A stretch of 14,113 nucleotides of DNA from Rhodospirillales bacterium (GCA_028866335.1 JAGWIL010000025.1:1-14113); one strand, 5' to 3'. Shown: positions 7,363 to 14,101, counted from the stretch's first letter. The notes: generated from the sequence alone by a model not told the origin. Translations and numbers: made by a program.

Positions 7363-8621
7363 GAAGCTGCTTCTTCCTCTTCCTTCACGGCATCTTCCGC
7401 CAGCGCGGTCACGCGCACGCCGTAACGGTCATTGGCCACGGCAACAACTTCGCCATATGCCAGCTTCTGGCCATTGGCGAAAATCGCCAATGGCTCGCCT
7501 ATCACCTGGTCCAGTTGCAGAATTTGCCCATGGCGCAGGGCGCGCAGGTCTTTCACGCTAATCTGGGCGCGGCCAAGCTCCACCGCCACCGCCACCTGCA
7601 CCCTGTCTAGCACCACTTTGGCGGTGATGGCGGCCGCACCACGCGGCTGTGCGTGCAGGCGTTCAAGCTCCACGCGCTCTGGCTCAATGAGTTTCTCAGT
7701 TCCGGTCAGGCGTTCTCTCTGGTCAACCATCTGCGTTTCTCCTTCATCTTCGGCTTTCACGCGGCAGCACACATGCCCGTCCTGCTGGCCATAATCGGCC
7801 AGAAACAAATCCACCCCGCCGCCCACCGCCACCGCATGGGGCAATAGCGTCACGGGCAGCAAATCCCCCGGTCGCAACGCTTGAAACGCCACCAACGGTA
7901 ATTGTGCCCTGGCCACTTCAAAGCGCAGACCAATTTTCGTGCTGTCGGTTAATTGGCCTACCCCGCCTGTCCAGTTCACATCTGGCCCACGCCCGCCAAG
8001 CAAACCGGATTGATTGGCGATTTTCGCTTCAAGTGTTTCAAACGCTGAATATGGTACAATGAGGCGAATGGTGCCCGAGCCCAGCTCGGTTTCAAAAATG
8101 CCGGTCACGGCAATCATCCAGTCCTGCCCATCGGCAATGGCCAACATGCCGGTGGCGTTTTCATAGGCGATAGCCGAGAGGCTGAGCGGAACGACAGGCG
8201 TGAAGGTTTCGCTGATGGTGGCAAAAGCGAGGTCCACCATCTGCCGCCCGATGCGTGTTTCCAGTGCTGAAAGCTCGTAACGCTCAAACGGATGCGCGGA
8301 GGTCGCACCGCACATCGCATCCACCATCGCGCCGATCAAATCGCCATCGATGGCCAGCAACATGCGCCCGCGTAACGGCGCGAGTTCCGAGATGCCGGCC
8401 AGCATGACTTCCGGCAGGGCGGACATCGCGGATTCATGGCTGATGACGTTATGGATGCAGGAGAGCAATTGCACGGAATGGCGCATCCGCTGAAATAGCA
8501 CGAAGGCGATCTGCCGCATGAACCTGTCGGCCAGTGTTTCCATGAGCACCGAGCGCAGCAAAGGTGCACGCATCGGGTCCAGAAGGTCGAGAGCCTCCAT
8601 TTGCGGATCAATCTCAAGCAT
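7359..8621 (-). CDS. fliM: Fused flagellar switch protein FliM-FliN
   Basis: A 420-residue protein with the FliM layout followed by a second SpoA domain. Residues about 25-200 form the CheC-like middle domain of FliM, which binds FliG; LADRFMRQIAFVLFQRMR and PLRGRMLLAIDGDLIGAMVDA are recognisable. Residues about 227-290 (IGLRFEVARAQLPLVAFQALRPGDLLPV) are the FliM C-terminal SpoA domain. After an acidic linker (291-333), residues 334-408 (VVLDRVQVAVAVELGRAQISVKDLRALRHGQILQLDQ, with DRYGVRV) are a second SpoA domain of FliN type. FliM is normally about 330 residues and FliN is separate, so this looks like a natural fusion supplying both C-ring units. The FliG-contacting GGXG site reads MCGATS (103-108), and the N-terminal CheY-binding motif LSQxEIDALL is at best degenerate. 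The start overlaps the fliK stop by 8 bases. Confidence 0.88.
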   Translation of the reverse strand: MLEIDPQMEALDLLDPMRAPLLRSVLMETLADRFMRQIAFVLFQRMRHSVQLLSCIHNVISHESAMSALPEVMLAGISELAPLRGRMLLAIDGDLIGAMVDAMCGATSAHPFERYELSALETRIGRQMVDLAFATISETFTPVVPLSLSAIAYENATGMLAIADGQDWMIAVTGIFETELGSGTIRLIVPYSAFETLEAKIANQSGLLGGRGPDVNWTGGVGQLTDSTKIGLRFEVARAQLPLVAFQALRPGDLLPVTLLPHAVAVGGGVDLFLADYGQQDGHVCCRVKAEDEGETQMVDQRERLTGTEKLIEPERVELERLHAQPRGAAAITAKVVLDRVQVAVAVELGRAQISVKDLRALRHGQILQLDQVIGEPLAIFANGQKLAYGEVVAVANDRYGVRVTALAEDAVKEEEEAAS

Positions 8622-9927
8622 AGGCGCTTAACCCACCTTGCGTGGTTTGCGGTTCAGCAGCGGGGCTGAGGGTATTGTTCTGGCGGGGGGGCGTATAGCC
8701 GCCTTGGTTATTCTGCCCGCTTTGCTGTGAAAATTGCCCGCCCACCTGCGCCTGGCCCAGCGTAAGGCCAGACTGCGCCATGGCGCTGCCAAGGCCGGGC
8801 AGGCTGGCGTGCAGGGCCTGCGCGGCATCAGCCGTGCTAGGCACAAACAGCACATTCACCTGCCCTTGTGCGCCCAGCCGCACTTCTACGGAAAGATGCC
8901 CAAGCCCTGGCGGGTCCAGCCGCAAAACCGTGCCAGCCTGGCCGGATTGATGCAGTGCCGTAATCGTGGCGGCCAAAGCCGCGGGGGCCGTGCTGGAGTT
9001 TTCAACCACTTCATTGGCGTGCGGGGTGGTGCTGCCAGCGGAAGCCACGGAAAATCCAGCAACATGCGCGGTGGCGCCGCCCAGGGCCGAAACGGCGGGG
9101 ACACTGAGCTTTTCTTTTTCCTTTGGCGTTATTGCGATGCTTTCAGAAATTTGTGCCGCCCGCGCGGTAAGGGCCTGGGCCGTGCTGGCGGTAACCGGCT
9201 GGCTGGCAGGGGGCTGCGCCGCCGCTTTGCTGCTGCTAACCGTTGCCGTATTTTGCGTTGTGGCAGAATCAGCCTGCGGGCCGCTTGCGGCGGCGGGCGG
9301 CATATCTAACAGATTGGGTTGGGCATTTGATGAAGGCGTCGCCGTCGCCACAGCCGCTTTGGACGTTGTGGTGTCGCTGCCTTTTGGCGCAGGCGCCATT
9401 GCTGGCCCAGCTTTTGCTGTAACCATGCTGCTGCCCGGCGGCGTTTGGCTGGTTGTGGTTCCGGCGGCCTCGGCACCAATTTCTGCTGTGGTCTGGGTGG
9501 CTTTCTGCACGGCTTCACCGGGCGCTTTTTCATTGCCGGGGGCAGTTGGCTTCTCCGGCACTGGTTGCGTTTGCAGGGCAGGAGCCACAACGGCAACAGC
9601 CAGATGCGCGTCTGTCTTCGCATCTCTTGATGGTTGCGGCGGCGTGTAAACGCTTTGCGGCTTCCCGGCTTTGGTTGTTTTGCTTGGTTCAACCGTTAGG
9701 CCATTTGCGTCAGCAATTGCCGCTGCTTGCGTTTGGCCTGCATCTTTCTTGCTCCCGGCAGTCTGCTTTGGGGCTACTGGCGCATCGGCAGTGCTGGTGG
9801 CGCCGCTCTGCGGTGGTGCTGCGGTGCTGGCAAGCGCATCCGCCCAGGCGGACGCATCGGTTGCCGTGCTGGCATTCACTGAAGGCGCTGTGCTTTGCGT
9901 GACGGATATGGGAGGCAAAACCGGCAT
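8614..9927 (-). CDS. fliK: Flagellar hook-length control protein FliK
   Basis: A 437-residue protein. The first ~310 residues are low-complexity and rich in Ala, Thr, Ser, Pro, Gln and Lys, as expected for the exported, disordered ruler part of FliK. The C-terminal globular domain (about 315-400) carries the diagnostic LRLDPPGLGHLSVEVRLG (about 335-352) and the helix ALHASLPGLGSAMAQSGLTLG. This domain touches FlhB and switches export from hook to filament proteins. A Gln/Asn-rich tail follows. I take the ATG at 9925-9927, where TGATG joins the fliG stop to this start with 1 shared base; AGGAG (9936-9940) lies 8 bases upstream. A TTG one codon earlier (9930) is also open. The length of the disordered part is the part most likely to vary between relatives. 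Confidence 0.88.
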   Translation of the reverse strand: MPVLPPISVTQSTAPSVNASTATDASAWADALASTAAPPQSGATSTADAPVAPKQTAGSKKDAGQTQAAAIADANGLTVEPSKTTKAGKPQSVYTPPQPSRDAKTDAHLAVAVVAPALQTQPVPEKPTAPGNEKAPGEAVQKATQTTAEIGAEAAGTTTSQTPPGSSMVTAKAGPAMAPAPKGSDTTTSKAAVATATPSSNAQPNLLDMPPAAASGPQADSATTQNTATVSSSKAAAQPPASQPVTASTAQALTARAAQISESIAITPKEKEKLSVPAVSALGGATAHVAGFSVASAGSTTPHANEVVENSSTAPAALAATITALHQSGQAGTVLRLDPPGLGHLSVEVRLGAQGQVNVLFVPSTADAAQALHASLPGLGSAMAQSGLTLGQAQVGGQFSQQSGQNNQGGYTPPRQNNTLSPAAEPQTTQGGLSAYA

Positions 9928-10949
9928 CAAACCATCTCCTCGGCGCTGCTTATGGAAATGCGCCCTTCTCCGGCGAGTTTCAGCGCCACATCGACGATAT
10001 CGGTCTGTGCGGTCAGGGCATCGGAGCGGCGGATCGGCGGGCCGCTGGTCAGCTCCTCCTTCAGCACCTCCACCTGCCGCGCAGAGAGGTTCTGGAAGAA
10101 CCGTTCCCGCAAGGCCTCTTCCACCAGGCGCAGGGCCGGGGCAAGCTTGTCTGCTGGTACCTCGCGCAGCAATATCTGCATGGAGCGGTCTGGCAGCTTG
10201 CCAAGATCGATAAATGTGAAGAGATTTTCTCTTATCTTCTCCGCCGTTTTGGCGTCCCGCTCGTCAATGGCGCCCAGCACGGTTTCAGACATGCCTGAAG
10301 TGAAATGATTCAGAATATCGGCTGTCTGTTTCGCACCGCCCAAATCGGTTACGCGCCGCCCGCCAGTGCCGGTCTGCATCGCCAACTCGTCCAGCATGTC
10401 GCGTAATTCCTTTACCACGCTGGGCGAGACCACATCGAGGTTGGAGAAGCGGTAAAGCGCCTCCGCGGCCAGGGCTTCAGGCATGAAGCTGAGCAGATTG
10501 GCGCCCATTTCATGTGGAATATGCGCCAGCAACAAAGCGATTGTTTGCGGCCTTTCATGCGCCATCTGCATCGCCAGGGTGCGTGCATCGGTGTTCGGCG
10601 GTAAATAAAAATTCGAACGGCGTTCATTGCGCCGCAAGCGGCCAAGAATTTCTTTCGCGTTACTCTCGCCGAGCGCGTTGGTTAGCACACGGCTTAAAAA
10701 CTTCATGCTGTCGCCGCCAATCGCGGTAATGCCTAAATCCGAGGCAAAAGACAGCATGATGTCTTCCCGCAATTGCGGTGTGATGCCCTTCAGGTTCGAC
10801 ATCGCGGTAGAGATTCGGTTGACAGACATTTCATCCATCTCGCGCATTACGGCGGCGGCGGTTTCCTCGCCCAGTTCACGCAACACCATGGCGGCGCGCT
10901 CAGGCCCGGAGATGACGGGAGCAGATAATTGCTTGGCGTCTTCACTCAT
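9927..10949 (-). CDS. fliG: Flagellar motor switch protein FliG
   Basis: A 340-residue rotor protein of usual length. The N-terminal domain (about 10-110) binds the C-terminus of FliF. The middle domain carries ERPQTIALLLAHI, the FliG EHPQTIA motif, and packs against FliM. The C-terminal domain (about 235-335) has KIRENLFTFIDLGKLPDRSMQILLREV and then the torque helix NLSARQVEVLKEELTSGPPIRRSD. Compared with the E. coli charges Arg281, Asp288, Asp289 and Arg297, this protein keeps the arginines and has Glu-Glu in place of Asp-Asp, so the stator interface is conserved in charge. It transmits torque from MotA to the rotor and sets its direction. Its ATG overlaps the fliF stop by 8 bases (ATGAGTGA). 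Confidence 0.97.
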   Translation of the reverse strand: MSEDAKQLSAPVISGPERAAMVLRELGEETAAAVMREMDEMSVNRISTAMSNLKGITPQLREDIMLSFASDLGITAIGGDSMKFLSRVLTNALGESNAKEILGRLRRNERRSNFYLPPNTDARTLAMQMAHERPQTIALLLAHIPHEMGANLLSFMPEALAAEALYRFSNLDVVSPSVVKELRDMLDELAMQTGTGGRRVTDLGGAKQTADILNHFTSGMSETVLGAIDERDAKTAEKIRENLFTFIDLGKLPDRSMQILLREVPADKLAPALRLVEEALRERFFQNLSARQVEVLKEELTSGPPIRRSDALTAQTDIVDVALKLAGEGRISISSAEEMV

Positions 10950-12480
10950 TTTCTTCAGTCCAGCTTTGGAGGAGGCGCGCTACACCAGGAATATTATCCG
11001 AGGCCTGGTCTCGCAATTCGGAAAAATCCCGGGGCGGAATAATGGCCGGCAATGGCCGTTGCATAGGTTGCGGGGCGGGCAGCATGGTCCTCAAATTCAC
11101 GTTCGCTATCCGCCGCCCGGCTGGCAAAGCCAGGCCGAACAGCAACGCTATCGCCGCCAGAACTTCCAGTAACGCATGTGCCAACGGGTTGGCCGCCGCG
11201 ATGATGGGTGCCCCCGCCATGGGTGCTGCTTGCTTCTGGAATGGCGTCGCCAGCACATTCACGGCCACATTGGGGTAGGCGAAAGCAGCGGCAATTGCAG
11301 TTTTAATCTGCGTTACCGTCAAATTTTTTGGCAAATTCGCCTGGTTGAGCACAACCGAAACGGCGATGGATTTTACCGCCCAGTCCGGCTTGGTAATGTC
11401 GCTTTCGGTCTGGTCGGTTACAAAAGTCTGGTCGAGGTCATCGGTGGTGCGGCTGGGTTGCGGCGGCGCTGGCACGGCGGCGGTTGTTTGCGTTTGTTTC
11501 GTGCCTTGTGTTTTTGCGGTGGCCGGTTGCGCGGGGGCTGCAGTCGTTTGGCCGGGTGGTTCGTTGGAAAGCGCGCCGGGAATGCCAAGTGCCGCGCCAT
11601 CTGAGCCGGTTTGCGATGTCTGATTGCTGCTGGAGTGCTGGATGATATGCGTGGGCCCGTAGCTTGTCTCGTGAATGCTGGCCTGGGTAAAATCTAAATC
11701 CGCCGAAACATCGGTTTGAAAATTTCCGGCTCCCACCAGCGGAATCAACAACCCCGCAACGCGCGCCGCGGCACCTGCCTCCACCTGCGCTTGCGTTGCC
11801 AATTGTGTGCCGGTGTTCATCGCGCCACCTGCGGGGTAAACTGTGGTGCCATCTGTGGTCACCACCGTCACATCCTCCGCCGCCAGGCCCGGCACGGCAC
11901 CAGCCACCAATTTGGCGATCGTCTCGCCCTGTGCCGCGGCCTGCATCTGCCCGGCATCCACCACCACCGAGGCAGCGGGTTTTGGTTGGTCGGCAAGAAA
12001 AGGCGTTTCAGGCGGCAAGGCAAGAAACACCTGCGCGCTGCTTATGCCGCTCATCGCCTGAATGGATTGTTGCAGCGAAAGCTCCAAAGCCTGTGTCGCC
12101 ATGGTCGATTGCGCCAGGTCAGAGGCGGTCATCGGCGCGTTTTCAAGCTGGTTCCAGGCGGTTTGCGTATCAGAGCCAGGCACTGCCGCCGCGCCAAGTT
12201 GCAGCCGCGCCTGGGCCAGTTGCGGGGCGGGAACCAGAATCACGTTGCCGGCCGCCTGTAACTGGTAGGGTATGCCAAGCTTCTGCAACTGGGCGATAAC
12301 CTTGCCGCCATCAGTAGGGGAGAGCCCTTCATTCAGCACCGCGTATGGCGGGCCGGAAAGTTCCAGCCACATAACAGCCCCAAGAGACACAAGAACCACG
12401 CCACCCGCCGCCCAAAGCAATTTCGGAATTCGTGAGGCCTGCCCAAGCAAACGAGCCAAAATGTCACGCCAGCTGCGCAT
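10942..12480 (-). CDS. fliF: Flagellar MS-ring protein FliF
   Basis: A 512-residue protein. A transmembrane helix near residues 21-40 is followed by ring-building motifs typical of FliF/YscJ: YAVLNEGLSPTDGGKVIAQL, then GIPYQLQAAGNVILVP, then ALELSLQQSIQAMSGISSAQVFLALP (about 131-156). A Thr/Gln/Ala-rich insertion at about 285-345 is the disordered part of the beta-collar. A second transmembrane helix is near 433-453. The cytoplasmic end, DFSELRDQASDNIPGVARLLQSW, is the helix that binds FliG. FliF forms the inner-membrane MS ring on which the rotor and export gate assemble. It is slightly shorter than the E. coli protein (about 550), mainly in loops. It starts 3 bases after the fliE stop and overlaps fliG by 8 bases. 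Confidence 0.96.
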   Translation of the reverse strand: MRSWRDILARLLGQASRIPKLLWAAGGVVLVSLGAVMWLELSGPPYAVLNEGLSPTDGGKVIAQLQKLGIPYQLQAAGNVILVPAPQLAQARLQLGAAAVPGSDTQTAWNQLENAPMTASDLAQSTMATQALELSLQQSIQAMSGISSAQVFLALPPETPFLADQPKPAASVVVDAGQMQAAAQGETIAKLVAGAVPGLAAEDVTVVTTDGTTVYPAGGAMNTGTQLATQAQVEAGAAARVAGLLIPLVGAGNFQTDVSADLDFTQASIHETSYGPTHIIQHSSSNQTSQTGSDGAALGIPGALSNEPPGQTTAAPAQPATAKTQGTKQTQTTAAVPAPPQPSRTTDDLDQTFVTDQTESDITKPDWAVKSIAVSVVLNQANLPKNLTVTQIKTAIAAAFAYPNVAVNVLATPFQKQAAPMAGAPIIAAANPLAHALLEVLAAIALLFGLALPAGRRIANVNLRTMLPAPQPMQRPLPAIIPPRDFSELRDQASDNIPGVARLLQSWTEENE

Positions 12481-12483
12481 GGA

Positions 12484-12792
12484 TCAGAACTGCATGTTCA
12501 TAACCGCCTGATAGGCGGAGACAACTTCATTACGTACGGCGACCGTGGCGTTCCACGCCACCTCTGCACGGTCGCTCGCAACCAGTGCCTTGCCCAAGGT
12601 GGCACCCGGCACACCGGCCGCGTATCCTGCCTCGGCGGAAGCGGCGGATGCTTGCCGCGCGCTAACACCGTGCAAGGCGTCTGAAACAAGGCTAAGAAAA
12701 TGTCCCGGCCGGGGGGTGGCAGAACTTGCGCTGGCTCCGGCCAGGCCGCTTAGGGCCGAAATCGCGCTCTGCGCGGCAATGCTGGATATCAT
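12484..12792 (-). CDS. fliE: Flagellar hook-basal body protein FliE
   Basis: A 102-residue protein, close to the usual ~104. The C-terminus VRNEVVSAYQAVMNMQF is the FliE signature (xRNKlxxAYxeIMxMxV), and SAEAGYAAGVPGATLGKALVASDRAEVAWNATVAVRN contains the helical part before it. FliE is the adaptor between the MS ring and the proximal rod, and is among the first exported proteins. The frame is open to a GTG at 12825, but the ATG at 12790-12792 is preceded by AAAGGA with AGGA 9 bases away and gives the family's normal length. It is the first gene of the long minus-strand operon, and its promoter should lie in the 275-base spacer shared with cheY. Confidence 0.9.
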   Translation of the reverse strand: MISSIAAQSAISALSGLAGASASSATPRPGHFLSLVSDALHGVSARQASAASAEAGYAAGVPGATLGKALVASDRAEVAWNATVAVRNEVVSAYQAVMNMQF

Positions 12793-12846
12793 GAAGACCA
12801 TTCCTTTTGAACAGGTGCGCGGCACAACCGCAACATACGAATTGAG

Positions 12847-12867
12847 CCGTTTTTAGCCTAAAAGCGG
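12847..12867. repeat. Short inverted repeat in the fliE leader
   Basis: The left arm CCGTTTTTA (12847-12855) and right arm TAAAAGCGG (12859-12867) are complementary over 9 bases. One pair is T-G, and the loop is GCC. It starts 55 bases upstream of the fliE start. As DNA it could be a dimer-binding operator; as RNA it would form a 9-bp hairpin in the fliE leader. There is no T-run after it on the minus strand, so it is not an obvious terminator. Confidence 0.5.
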
Positions 12868-13007
12868 AACACCACCGGGCCGCCAAATTTTTTTGCACGA
12901 AACAGGAAAACTTTGCTCATGCCGTACGATTAAAGGTCCGTTCCTAATAATTTCTTAAAATCGTGCATGTTTGGCGGGAAAACATCTTTGCGCGTATTTA
13001 ACCTCGC

Positions 13008-13034
13008 TTCAACATTTCCACCGCAGAGTATAAA
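13008..13034 (+). promoter_or_regulatory. Candidate sigma-70-like promoter of cheY
   Basis: TTCAAC (13008-13013) and TATAAA (13029-13034) are separated by 15 bases; shifting the -35 box to CTTCAA gives 16. A start point near 13041 would leave a leader of about 25 bases containing the GGAG ribosome site (13054-13057). The spacing is shorter than the ideal 17 and the -35 match is weak, so this is tentative. Confidence 0.3.
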
Positions 13035-13067
13035 AATCTTGCGCCACCAGAACGGAGCCACGCTTCT

Positions 13068-13439
13068 ATGCCGACAATCCTCGTCCTCGACGATTCCGCC
13101 ACGATGGTGATGAGCTTGTCTCATATTCTAAAAGGCGCCGGTTACGACGTCGAGACAGGCATGAATGGCCGTGAGGGCATCACCAAACTAACAGACGGTG
13201 TAAAGCCATCCGTTATTCTAACAGATTTGAACATGCCGGAGTTGGATGGAATTGGCTTTATTAAGGAAGCACGCAAAATTGCCTCGGCGCGTTATACGCC
13301 GATCATTGTGCTCACTACCGAATCCGGTGGCCGCAAACGAGACGAGGCGCGGGCCGCCGGTGCCTCCGGTTGGCTCACCAAACCGGCGGAGCCAAACCAG
13401 CTACTCTCGGTCGTCAAACAGCTTTGCCCGGTTAAATAG
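13068..13439 (+). CDS. cheY: Chemotaxis response regulator CheY
   Basis: A 123-residue single-domain receiver. The acidic pocket is Asp8-Asp9 in ILVLDDS, and the phosphorylated aspartate is Asp53 in ILTDLNMPELDG. The switch threonine is Thr83 (PIIVLTTES) and the conserved lysine is Lys105 in WLTKPAEPNQLL. There is no output domain, as in CheY, so it acts by binding a partner. TTESGGRKRDEARAAGASGWLTKP is typical of motor-binding CheY proteins. Phosphorylated CheY binds FliM/FliN to change motor direction or speed; its kinase CheA is not in the window. The ATG has GGAG (13054-13057) at 10-base spacing. It is divergent from the rotor genes and followed 11 bases later by a gene that may act on it. 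Confidence 0.92.
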   Translation: MPTILVLDDSATMVMSLSHILKGAGYDVETGMNGREGITKLTDGVKPSVILTDLNMPELDGIGFIKEARKIASARYTPIIVLTTESGGRKRDEARAAGASGWLTKPAEPNQLLSVVKQLCPVK

Positions 13440-13450
13440 AAAGCCAGCCG

Positions 13451-13900
13451 ATGCACGATACAGAGGAACAAAACGAAGGGCTGGTTTGCGCCATCCTGGC
13501 CGAGCAGGTTGCGATTCTGCGCGACCGGATGGATGCGAGCGAGGCTTTCGATCTTTTATGGCAAACTTCGGCCTTGCTTTCCTGGCTTGCTGGCTTGTTG
13601 GCGGATATCAGCCGCGAATCGCCGCATACCAATCCTCTTCAGGAGAAAGAGCGGAGCGAGGCGGTAACGAAAATCACCACAATCCGACATCAACTCGATA
13701 ATCTTGCCTTCTTCCAGGCCCAGCGGCAGGATTTCGCACGTCAGATCGCCGATTGCGTGATCGTCGCGCTCGAGCGCATGTCCAGCGCGCAAATGCCGGA
13801 AGGCACCCGTTTCGCCTCGGCGGATCTCGCGGCCCTCTATGTGAGTGAAGACCAAAGGCGCTTGCACGAAGACGTGCTGCTTCGCCTCCGCGTCGATTAA
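13451..13900 (+). CDS. Helical protein of unknown family downstream of cheY, possible CheZ-like phosphatase
   Basis: A 149-residue, largely alpha-helical, soluble protein with no signal peptide; I do not recognise the family with confidence. It begins 11 bases after cheY and is almost certainly co-transcribed with it. Helical stretches are at about 8-55 and 65-112, with a C-terminal helix at about 122-148 (FASADLAALYVSEDQRRLHEDVLLRLR). The second helix contains QRQDFARQIADCV. Its Q-D-x-x-x-Q (Asp94, Gln98) has the same spacing as the CheZ catalytic helix (E. coli Asp143-LTG-Gln147 in QDLTGQ). The CheZ C-terminal CheY-binding tail is not obvious. A divergent CheZ, or another CheY/receptor partner, is inference from this motif and position. 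The Shine-Dalgarno is weak, so coupling to cheY is likely. Confidence 0.75.
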   Translation: MHDTEEQNEGLVCAILAEQVAILRDRMDASEAFDLLWQTSALLSWLAGLLADISRESPHTNPLQEKERSEAVTKITTIRHQLDNLAFFQAQRQDFARQIADCVIVALERMSSAQMPEGTRFASADLAALYVSEDQRRLHEDVLLRLRVD

Positions 13901-14101
13901 TTCAAAAAATTTCTGATCGCGTCAAAAACCAGGAAATAAATTTAACGCTGCCGCGAATATATAATTGTTGATCATTTTCAAAGAATCCCAGAACCACGAC
14001 ATTTTTTTACCAGCCGTTAAACATCGCTTTGTAAACCTATCCCAGGCGCTTTACGCGGCGCCACCCGGAAAAATTTTCCACACCAGGGAAGGCAAGGCAG
14101 A
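13901..14101. other. AT-rich intergenic region with possible promoter elements
   Basis: This stretch of about 200 bases has no credible gene. It contains a TATAAT (13960-13965) without a good -35 box at 17 bases. A small stem GGCGC/GCGCC lies at 14045-14049 and 14058-14062. A near-perfect palindrome GGAAAAATTTTCC lies at 14067-14079. It probably carries the promoter of a gene starting at 14102. I see no clear rho-independent terminator after the 13451-13900 gene. Confidence 0.4.
14067..14079. repeat. Short palindrome upstream of the right-edge gene start
   Basis: GGAAAAATTTTCC has 6-base arms around a central A. It lies 22 bases before the possible ATG at 14102. It may be an operator or a chance A/T palindrome; the sequence alone does not decide. 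Confidence 0.3.

Larger units (their letters stand above)
12793..13067. promoter_or_regulatory. Divergent promoter region between fliE and cheY
   Basis: This 275-base spacer is clearly richer in A and T than the coding regions around it and must serve the leftward flagellar operon and probably the rightward cheY pair. I searched by eye for sigma-54 (GG-N10-GC) and sigma-28 (TAAA-N15-CGATAA) elements on both strands and found no convincing match for the fliE direction. It holds an inverted repeat (12847-12867) and a candidate sigma-70-like promoter for cheY (13008-13034). Several A/T tracts are present, at 12888-12894 and 12952-12960. No credible small gene is visible. Confidence 0.55.

Noticed and set aside
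8966..9649. A 227-codon plus-strand frame opposite fliK, with hydrophobic Ala/Val/Gly stretches
   Set aside because: It mirrors the Ala/Thr/Pro-rich low-complexity part of FliK. The apparent hydrophobic segments come from the reverse complement of Ala/Thr/Gln codons, and no ribosome site or family match is visible.
12793..12825. A GTG start for fliE 11 codons upstream
   Set aside because: The AAAGGA ribosome site is inside those codons and correctly spaced for the ATG at 12792, and the shorter form matches the FliE family length.
12886..12898. TTTTTTTGCA as a sigma-54 -12 element on the plus strand
   Set aside because: The position where the -24 GG should be reads CC, so only half of the promoter is present.
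12970..12991. A sigma-54-like TGGCGGG...TTTGC on the plus strand upstream of cheY
   Set aside because: The GG and GC elements are 15 bases apart instead of the required 10, so it is not a valid -24/-12 promoter.
14045..14062. GGCGC/GCGCC stem as a terminator for the 13451-13900 gene
   Set aside because: The stem is only 5 bp with an 8-base loop, and no T-run follows directly; it is also about 145 bases past the stop.
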